Assembly (NCBI GenBank): GCA_032718475.1
Contig: JAUCBJ010007826.1
Coordinates: 1 to 32,119 of the forward strand
Direction: 5' to 3'
Length of the DNA stretch: 32,119 nt
Origin: Nemertoderma westbladi
Lineage: Eukaryota; Xenacoelomorpha; Nemertodermatida; Nemertodermatidae
Below are positions 1 to 7,735 of this stretch, in pieces (positions within the stretch are counted from its first letter, which is position 1; each line of letters begins with the position of its first letter). The translations under genes were made by a program, and so were the position numbers. The notes beneath the pieces are model-generated. The model was not told where the DNA came from. It did no database searches and saw nothing but the letters and a program-made list of their open reading frames with translations.

Positions 1-57
1 CTTAAAAATGCAGCTGCAATGCAGCATGCCGATCCTAGTAGTTGTAGTAGTAGTAGG
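1..57 (+). mobile_element. 3' tip of an RTE-like LINE, cut by the window edge
   Basis: These bases are the near-exact reverse complement of the 3' end of the large LINE at 7736-10607. They end in a run of TAG triplets with one TTG, the same kind of tail as the other two copies. The element therefore reads on the + strand and most of it lies left of the window. No target duplication can be tested because the other end is outside. Confidence 0.85.
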
Positions 58-716
58 TAAGTCTGTAAGTTGGTTAGAGTCTGAGAGTACATAGAGCTAC
101 CAGCAGACTGGCATACTGTTAATATTTAAATGTAAAGTAGGCCTACTAAGTCAGTAACTTGATTGCTTGTTGATTTAGTGAATTTAATACTGGCCAAGCC
201 CAAGATCAGCAAGTAATCGTATAACAACCAATCAAACAGAACAGCCCATAACAACTTAAAGTATTTATAAAACAGGCAATATCATTGAATGTTCAGAAAA
301 TGACGAATGATTGCTTGGGTTTTTACTCTCATGTCACACTGACAGACTGATCCGCTGTTACACCGGCGAACATGTCGAACTTGGAATGTACAAATGTAAT
401 TCTGTAGGCCTACCTAATCAGCTAATTCAGTACCGGTACTGCTGTACTGAACAGGTAGCGTCTAACTACAGAACTAATAACCAGACACAGAGACAACTGC
501 TTTACTTAACTCAGTAACTCAGTAACTGCCGGTATACAGGTATACCGTACCGGTACCGTTACTTTAATTTTTAGGCCTATTTATTTTAATCTGTAATCAA
601 TCATATCTGCATATCCGCATATGGGCGTAGGCTTACTTACCGGTACCAGTACCGCGGCACCTGTTTGAGTGAAGATCAAAGATCGTATTCCAGTAGGCCC
701 TATTCTAAATATTGCG
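58..716. other. Upstream region of CUL2, no gene recognised
   Basis: This stretch holds several short palindromes (GTACCGGTAC and TAGGCCTA types near 140, 406, 431, 548, 571 and 640). The only frames are short and resemble nothing known. The frame of CUL2 is open upstream to 669 but has a TGA at 666-668 and no earlier ATG. The CUL2 promoter and 5' UTR presumably lie here. I see no clear TATA box close to the gene. Confidence 0.5.
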
Positions 717-1664
717 ATGTCGCTCGCACCAAAATTGATTGAATTTGAGAGCCAATGGGAAATCCTCAGATCGACAATTTCCAAGGTAATCTCGATGCAA
801 GTAATTCCAAAGGAAACCTGGAACGGCGGCTTCTCCGTGGTCTACGAGATGTGCGTGGCCCGTCCAACTGACCACTCCAGTGATCTATACTCGCGAACCA
901 AGGAGTTCCTCGAGAAACACGTAGGCCAACTATGCCACGAGCTAAACGGCGTCCATGGCGCGATCCTTCTAGACAAATACAGAGAGTGTTGGCGCTGCTA
1001 CAGCGAAGGACTCTCCTACATAAACCTTATGTATCGGTACCTAAACACCCAGTATATTAAACGACAGACAATGTCCGACTCGGATTCTAAGTACGGGGTG
1101 GACTCTGAGTCGGCTGAATCCACGTTGGAGATCGGTCGACTGGGGATGGAGGTGTGGCATCGGTTGATGGTCCTCCCGTTGAAGGTGAGTCTAAGCGATG
1201 CGCTCATCGCCGCGGTAGACGCCGACCGTACGGGACAGCCGCATTGCGACGTCGCGTGCACGAGCGAGGTGGTGCAGTCGTTAGTACGCGTGCAAACGGA
1301 CTACCCGGGTACCGGAGCCGCCGTCGACAAGGACACCAGGAACACGTTGCACTTGTACGAATCGGTGTTCGCGTATAGGTACATCGAGGCTACCAGCGAC
1401 TTCTACAAGGTGCAGGCGCGTAGCTTCGTGGTGACAGCGGTGTCGTCCTCGGCCTCGGGGTATCTCCGGAAGGTGTTGGAGCTGAAGGAGCGAGAGAGGA
1501 AGCGGTCCCATCGGTTGGTAGACCCGAGTTCGTACGAGGCCGTGGAAACGGTCGTCCACGAACGACTGGTCGGCGATTACCTGGAGTACCTCGACGCCGA
1601 ATCCAAGCTGATGTGCGAGGAAGAGCGACTAGATGACCTACACAATATATATCTGGTGCTGCAG
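717..1664 (+). CDS. CUL2: Cullin-2, coding exon 1 (residues 1-316)
   Basis: This is the N-terminal half of the scaffold of CRL2 E3 ubiquitin ligases. In known CUL2 this half binds the elongin B/C-VHL type substrate receptors, in nucleus and cytoplasm. The start is the ATG at 717: its context MSLAPKLIEFESQW aligns with the conserved CUL2 beginning, and the same frame is closed by TGA at 666. CUL2-like stretches follow in order: ETWNGGFSVVYEMCVA, TKEFLEKHV, LMYRYLNTQYIKRQ, EIGRLGMEVWHRLMVLPL, and PSSYEAVETVVHERLVGDYL. These correspond to the helical cullin repeats. A region around residues 200-225 is longer than in vertebrate CUL2. The exon ends CTGCAG before GTTTGT, phase 0, and joins 3970. 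CUL1 was considered, but the N-terminus fits CUL2 better. Upstream non-coding exons are possible. Confidence 0.92.
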
Positions 1665-1689
1665 GTTTGTATATAAAGATTACAGGACC

Positions 1690-1748
1690 TTTTATTTACC
1701 GATCTTCAGCGAGGTTAATAAATAGTCGATGTTCTGCCTTTTTCCCAT
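1690..1748 (+). repeat. Left direct repeat flanking the inverted-repeat element
   Basis: It reads TTTATTTACCGA at its start and TTTCCCAT at its end. A similar 56-bp stretch in the same orientation lies at 3726-3781 with the same ends and the shared core TTAATAAAT-GTCGA. The two copies sit immediately outside the inverted arms. They differ by several substitutions and a few gaps, so they are old. Confidence 0.65.
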
Positions 1749-3722
1749 GTAATACGTAATTTTATTCTTAAATTGGCCCTGTTTTTGTTGCTCAATTCTT
1801 CAATTAAAACATTAACGATAACGATATAGAGTTACAAAATAAATTGAACTTTATAGTATTTTACTATATTGCTTCTATAGTTACTACGATTCAAATCATT
1901 GTACACTTTAACTCCTGATGCTGCCTTACTCAATGTTAAGTAATTTAGTGTTCTCGAATATTTATTACGTAACTAGAGAGCTGCTTAACTACATAAAACC
2001 AACATTGGATATTGAGTTCCGTTTTTATAAAGTTGCAATAACTTTTGAGTGTCTGCAGTGGATTTTGCTCAAATTACTTGCAAACCTTTTCTACTTCGAT
2101 ACTCTTTCAATACATGTAATAGAAGAGTTAAGAAGTTCCACCAAAAATATTTTATTTTACTTTTTCGCCGGGAAAAAAGTAAAATCAATGCAATCCCAAG
2201 GGTTACTTTTTATCGTGGGGCGAAAAAAATTACACTTTTTCTCACGATTTTGTGGTATATTCGAAATAGTAACAATTTAGGAATATAATTTTCACATCAA
2301 CACAAAAAACAATTATCCAAGCCCTTAAATAAAAGACAAACCCCCCAAAATAAATACAGTATTTTCTTAAAATAAATATATATGATTTAACCAAATGGAC
2401 GTTAACATTAAAAGTGAATTAAATTACGCCTGGGGGTATAAATATTAACTTTTGGTGTGAGAGATATTTGGGGGGGGGGGGGGGGGGGGTGGGTAGTCTA
2501 ATTTGGGGAAAAGGTCACATTTTTATTGTTTCATTGAGACCGAAATTTTATGGATTTCGAATATCACTTTTCGTTTTCGAAATATAGGGTTTTTTTTTCA
2601 CTACTTTACTTTTCTTACCAAAACAAAATGAGGTAACAAAATTTGAGGTCGGTGAATCCGATGGTAACCCCCATCGGACCCAAGTCTTGATTGTTTTTTT
2701 TTGCACTACCACTTTTCATTCTATTTTATAATTGGACAGATAACTAGCAGACAGACAGCCTGACCGACAGACAGACAGCCTAGATTCCGCCAATGATATC
2801 TCCGACTCGGTAATCCCCCATAACTGATATTGTAACCAGGCTGTGTGATTTAATATAATTTAACGGACAATTAGCAGACAGACAGCCTAGATTCCACCAA
2901 ACATAAAAATTGACATCGAAAATGAATTCTCCCACCCCGAAACCCCCGATAACGAAATAACTTTTAGTTATTTTATCATCATCCGCACTGTCGGACATTA
3001 TTTAACTGACATTCTTTCATATTCACCGACAGTTTGCGCGGAAAGATTCAAAAAACGACATTTTGTTTTGTCATTTACTCTATTTCATTTTTTAGTCTCT
3101 AAAAGTGTATCTCCTCCTTCAATTTTTATCCGATTAAGCTAATTATTTTGTTGGAAAGGTTTGATTGTCTACAACGTTTAATGTTTATTGCGATTGGGAC
3201 TTTTTATTCTTAAATTGTTTCTTTTTGCTCCAATATACACCAAAATTGGTATTAAAAGAAGTTATTTTTTCATATGAAAAAAGTAACCCATAGGATTGCT
3301 TATATTTTACTTTTTTTCCCGGAGAAAAAAGTAAAATAAAATATTTTTGGTGGCATTTCTTAAATTTTATTACATGTGTTGAAAGAGCATCGAAGTAGAA
3401 AAGGTTTTCAAGTAATTTGAGCAAAATCCATTCACACAATCAAAAGTTATTGCAACTTTAGTGTCTGCAAGACGAACTCCGAAACGGAACTAAATATCCA
3501 ATATTGGTTTATGTAGTTAAGCGGCTCTCTAGTTACGTAATAAATATTCTAGAACACTAAATTATTTAACATCAAGTAAGGCAGCATCAGGAGAGTAACT
3601 ATGGATGCAATATAGTAAAATACTGCAGTTCAATTTATTTTGTAACACTATATGGTTTTATCCTTTTTATTAAAGAATTTAGCAATAAAAAGTACCAATT
3701 TAATAATAAAATTACGTATTAC
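1749..3722. mobile_element. Foldback-like element with arms of about 500 bp in the CUL2 intron
   Basis: The left arm (about 1749-2287) is the diverged reverse complement of the right arm (about 3205-3722). Matching blocks include GTAATACGTAATTTTATT at the outer tips, CTCCTGATGCTGCCTTACT, ATTTATTACGTAACTAGAG, TTTTGCTCAAATTACTTG, CCACCAAAAATATTTTATTT, and the inner TTTTGGTGTATATT and AACAATTTA blocks. By eye the arms are roughly 75-80% identical. The spacer of about 900 bp holds a poly-G tract and GACA-rich motifs. There is no transposase frame. Long terminal inverted repeats without coding capacity fit a foldback-type or non-autonomous DNA transposon. The family is not recognised. Confidence 0.7.
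2734..2900 (+). repeat. GACA-rich duplicated motif in the element spacer
   Basis: A block containing TAGCAGACAGACAGCC and ending TAGATTCCGCCAA (2734-2792) recurs at 2865-2900, ending TAGATTCCACCAA. Related GACAGACAGCC sequence is found at about 27170. This is a short internal duplication of the spacer. Confidence 0.6.
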
Positions 3723-3725
3723 TCA

Positions 3726-3781
3726 TTTTATTTACCGAGCGCCATCGAGTTTAATAAATGGTCGAGATAATTGTTTCCCAT
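3726..3781 (+). repeat. Right direct repeat flanking the inverted-repeat element
   Basis: This is the partner of 1690-1748 in the same orientation, starting TTTTATTTACCGA and ending TTTCCCAT. It lies three bases outside the right inverted arm. Confidence 0.65.
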
Positions 3782-3969
3782 TTCATAAATAGTTAAATTC
3801 TTTCACATTGACTCTTCTATATTATTCTAACACTGATTAGGCCTATTATACTAATCAAACACATTTTATGTGGTCCTTTTCATTTTATAATCTCGTCCCA
3901 ACTGTTTATTTCAGTTTTTTTTTAATGATAAAAGTCTTGGTGGGTTTACATTTTTGTATTATTCCATAG

Positions 3970-5352
3970 AACACTGGGGAGGGGTTGAATCGGCTGATCG
4001 GATACTTCCAGAAGCACGTAGAACGAGTTGGTCTCGAGTCGACCACGGAGTTGCACCAGGGGCTCCAATCGGTCGGCTTCCTCGACCATTTCATCGCTTG
4101 TTACAACAAGTACAAGGATATGATAGCTCAGGTCTTTAATGGCAACACGTTGTTCATATCGGCGCTGGATAAAGCCTGCAAAGTTATCGTTAACTACGTC
4201 CCATCTGATGGCAGCTTCTGTAAGACTTCACAGATGCTCTCCAAGTACTGCGACATCATTCTGAAGAAGGGGAAAGCCAGCGAGGAGTTACGTTCTGAAG
4301 ACTGGCTTAATAAAATTATAACTGTCTTTAAGTATATCAGCGATCAGGATGTATTCCGAAAGTTTTATAGTAAAACTTTAGCGAGGAGGTTCATATACTT
4401 TCAGTCTGTGTCCATGGAGATGGAGGAGCAACTGCTGGCGCAACTGAAAGATAACATGGGGGTCGATTACACAAGTAAACTCAATCAAATGTTCCGAGAC
4501 GCGAAAATCTCCGAGGTCCAAACCGCCCAGTTCTGCGACTTTCTCGTCAAGGACAACATCGACATCCACATTGAGTTCGCCATCAAGGTCCTCCGCTCGG
4601 ACGCGTGGCCCCTCAACCCGGGCAACGGGGAGCACGCGTTGCCCGACGTTCTCGAGCCGGCTGTCACTCACTTCAACAGGTTCTACGCCGAGAACCACCC
4701 CAATAAGAAACTCGAGTGGATGCACAACCACTCGTGGGTCGACGTCAAGTTCAACTGTTTCGGTTCCGGTCGGAGTTACTTCATGTCGATGGCGCCCTAC
4801 TCCATGGGTATACTCATCATGTTCAACTCCTCCTCGGTTGTAAAGACTTCCGATATTATAAACGCCTACTCGTGTTCGCTATCCGATATAACCCGATATA
4901 TCCAGCCGCTACTCGACATCAAACTCGTATTCACCAGCGCCCCACTCCCTCTGAACGGATCGACTACCTTCAGCCTCAACCACAACTTCTACAGTAAGCG
5001 TCTGAAGTTGCGTCTCTCGATGGGTGCGGCCCCCCATCGGGAGCCCCAAGCTAACGGCTCGCAGCCAGCCGCGTCCGACGAGACGCCCGAGGTGAAGGAA
5101 GCGCGCGCCGAACGCATTCTCAGTCTAGAGGCGGTCATCGTACGGATAATGAAGTCGAGGAGGAAACTGCACCACAGAGATCTGGTCTCCGCGATTATGA
5201 ACGACCCCCATAAAAAAACATTCACGCCCAACAATTACGTCATAAAGAGGGCGCTCGAGGTCCTCATAGAGAAGGATTACATACGACGGAACACAGACGA
5301 CGCGGGGAATAGAAACGCAACCGGTTTCGATGAGTACATTTACATACATTAA
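3970..5352 (+). CDS. CUL2: Cullin-2, coding exon 2 (residues 317-776)
   Basis: This exon carries the C-terminal half of CUL2, which in the family binds RBX1 and is modified by NEDD8. It starts after the acceptor AG at 3968-3969, in frame with exon 1. Recognisable stretches are SALDKACK, FKYISDQDVFRKFYSKTLAR, VLRSDAWPLNPG in the RBX1-binding sheet, the link SFSLNHNFYSKR-like region, and the winged-helix end IVRIMKSRR...VLIEKDYIRR. The lysine in IVRIMK, residue 711 by this model (5152-5154), is the expected neddylation site. The protein ends EYIYIH with TAA at 5350-5352. The model is 776 residues against about 745 for vertebrate CUL2; the excess is in loops. No key residue appears lost, so the gene looks functional. 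Confidence 0.93.
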   Translation, partial: NTGEGLNRLIGYFQKHVERVGLESTTELHQGLQSVGFLDHFIACYNKYKDMIAQVFNGNTLFISALDKACKVIVNYVPSDGSFCKTSQMLSKYCDIILKKGKASEELRSEDWLNKIITVFKYISDQDVFRKFYSKTLARRFIYFQSVSMEMEEQLLAQLKDNMGVDYTSKLNQMFRDAKISEVQTAQFCDFLVKDNIDIHIEFAIKVLRSDAWPLNPGNGEHALPDVLEPAVTHFNRFYAENHPNKKLEWMHNHSWVDVKFNCFGSGRSYFMSMAPYSMGILIMFNSSSVVKTSDIINAYSCSLSDITRYIQPLLDIKLVFTSAPLPLNGSTTFSLNHNFYSKRLKLRLSMGAAPHREPQANGSQPAASDETPEVKEARAERILSLEAVIVRIMKSRRKLHHRDLVSAIMNDPHKKTFTPNNYVIKRALEVLIEKDYIRRNTDDAGNRNATGFDEYIYIH

Positions 5353-5408
5353 ACTATTAGTTACCGAGTTATAGTGCTGCAAGCAAACGCGGTAATATTT
5401 ATAGTTGT

Positions 5409-5458
5409 AATAAAAAGTCGACTCTTCTGTTACAATTTCTTCATATTATTTAAATAAA
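5409..5458 (+). terminator. Candidate CUL2 polyadenylation signals
   Basis: Two AATAAA hexamers lie at 5409-5414 and 5453-5458, 57 and 101 bases after the CUL2 stop. Either is suitably placed for 3' end formation. Which one is used cannot be told from the sequence. Confidence 0.55.
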
Positions 5459-7722
5459 TCAAATCGTAATGATATTTATTGCATCAAATTTTTAAACTCA
5501 CAGTTTGACCATCCAATCTTCCTGTACGTCAATATTTATTTCCGTTTTCAATATTTCGTTGCAAGGAATCCGAATATAATACGAATGTCGCTGAGATAAG
5601 GGCGAGCGAAAGTTACTTCGACGCAATAATAAAGATTCATCCCTCTCCAGGGGAAATTCGACGCAAGTAACAGCTGATTATTCTCAAAAATAAAACTGTA
5701 ACCTGTTAGCCAATTATTGTGGAATGCATGGTGGTGGCAAAATGTTAGTAGAGGTGTTGCAACTACCCTGGTGCTCGAGGTGGGTTGTCCACTCCTGGTG
5801 GTAGAAGTGGCGGGGTATCCATCCATCCAGCTGTCCACCCTTGGTGTTAGGGTTATTCCTCGGATCACCGTCTAAAATGTTATTGGCTTAGTCAGGCTAT
5901 GGCCTGTGGGGGGTCCTTCGTCTCTGGGAAGTGCGCCAAGGCCAACATAAGTAAAAGATTATTATTAATATGAAAGGGAATCCGATCACAATTATGCTGC
6001 CAATTACGTTTAATGCTTATCTGATTTTGGGGTGGTTTTCGAAAGTCAGTGTTGGGCGAGCCACGAAGTTGTCGGAACGAACCTTTGCTAACTGACACTT
6101 AGGAAGGTGGCTGGCTCTATTTTCGCAAATGGTTGTTTTCGTCGTTTTCGATTTTGATATTCTAATAACTCTCTCGAATTTGGAGTTGACAATTTGTAGG
6201 CATCTGTAAGACCAAAACTTGAGATTTTCTAGAGACTTTCCGATACCATCAAATTCATTAGTTTCTCGCAAGAGGGCTATACATGTCTAAACATTAAATG
6301 TCCTACCATTTCTTTGTATTTAATCTGTTCATGCTGAAACTTGGCATTATGTACTTTGACCTTTTAGCTGTGTCTTTCCCGCTGGTATCTAATAATCCGG
6401 CTGAATGGCTGGCTTCTGTTTGTTAATTCCCTTATAAAAACGCGGTACTCATGGATGCCTTTGAAGTCATGAGACATTATTGAAAGTTCATTATTTACTC
6501 ATAAATATAGACAAGATAATTTATTTATCAATTTAGTTACACGATTAAATGATACTCGTTTAATTAAACTTAAACCTTTAAATAAATTTAAAAATACCTC
6601 CCTAATCCTTCCTTGTCTGTAATCAACAATTAATTCAAGGTTAGGTTGTTTTGCTGGGTTAGCCTATCCCAGTACAGGATTTCCCATCCCCTCAACCAGG
6701 GGACCTGCACTGTACTGTTAGTTGATTTAAACTAAGTAAGCTATTTATAACATCCAATAGAAAGCCGATTTTTTCTACCATCATCGACCAAGCTACTCCC
6801 TGCCTTACTTACTGTACCTTAACGATATTAGTGACCTTAGCTGTAGTCTACTCTCAACCTTAGATTAACCGCAGTCCTTGTGTATTGTTCTTGCGCCCTG
6901 CCGTATGAAGCCTTAAAACCAAAACCCAACTTAAATTAACAACAACCACAGCAAGCAACGGGTTGAATACTAGAGGTCTCGCTTTGCGGACATAAAAACT
7001 TGGAACTGTGAACACGAAATTATCAGCAAAAAAGATGAATAGGCATAGGGCCTACAGCAAAACGGTCGTTATTTTTATCCGAAGTGAATGCTACCGTAGA
7101 TGTAAAAAACTTAAAAGTTTAGATATCACCTGTAAAAACCAAACTGATCCGTGGGTATCTGGGAGCGCATGTTGGAGATAATACGTCCGTAAATTAGGCC
7201 TACCTCCTCATGGCCCTCCCATCTGTCAATACCATCTTGAGTTATTCATAAAAGTATATTAATATAATATTTTTATTAACCTTTGAATGCGCTATAATAC
7301 TTGCCTTGAATGTTATTTTAAGTATTCGAAAAACGAAATTGAAGTGGTCGTGTCCATCAAGAATCCATTTATGAGACCCCATTTCTAGAAGTGAAAGTGA
7401 AATCAAGCTAATTATTCTATAAATTAAGTAGTTTAAGTTATTTTATAATGTCAATTCGAAGTGTAATTGGGTTTTTTGGGGTCCTAATTCCACTGGAATT
7501 TAAAAAAATTTTGTCTGATCACAAAAAATTGTATTTTTTTGGCCAAATTATGGAACGAAAAGTGCAAGTGTATAGTATATAGTCCAAAAAAATGCAACGT
7601 TACCAGTTCGTTAATCCCATTGAAATTTCAGTCCAATGGGGGTTTTTTGGGGTGCAGATCACTATGGGAACAAAATAATATTGATTGGAACATTCCAAAT
7701 TGCATTTTTGAACCTTCGATTT
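5459..7722. other. Intergenic region, no gene recognised
   Basis: All open frames here are short and without recognisable content. The region contains a repeat fragment (5621-5707) that recurs inverted at 24528-24610. The remainder is AT-rich unique-looking sequence, including CCAATGGGGGTTTTTTGGGG near 7630. I see no RNA gene or promoter that I could support. Confidence 0.5.
5621..5707 (+). repeat. Dispersed repeat fragment, inverted partner at 24528-24610
   Basis: The stretch with TTCATCCCTCTCCAGGGGAA, CGACGCAAGTAACAG and AAAATAAAACTGTAACCTGTT matches the reverse complement of 24528-24610 over about 85 bp, with a modest number of differences. It looks like part of an interspersed repeat whose full limits I cannot define. 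Confidence 0.6.
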
Positions 7723-7735
7723 TTGAAAAGTGCTA

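Larger units (their letters stand above)
1665..3969 (+). other. CUL2: CUL2 intron (2305 bp)
   Basis: The intron begins GTTTGT and ends TTTATTCCATAG, giving a phase-0 join between exons that are both clearly cullin. Most of it is taken up by an inverted-repeat element described separately. A run of about 20 G lies at 2470-2489. I see no independent gene; the open frames at 1918-2288 and 3185-3439 are simply the two arms of the inverted repeat. Confidence 0.85.

Noticed and set aside
669-716. Upstream extension of the CUL2 frame
   Set aside because: It has no ATG, is preceded by TGA, and the conserved CUL2 start is at 717.
1918-2288. Plus-strand frames in the CUL2 intron
   Set aside because: They are AT-rich, lie in the inverted-repeat arm, and have a related minus-strand frame in the other arm by symmetry.
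717-5352. Gene as CUL1 or CUL4 rather than CUL2
   Set aside because: The first 60 residues and the LMYRYLNTQYIK region fit CUL2 specifically; CUL1 begins differently and CUL4 has a long N-terminal extension.
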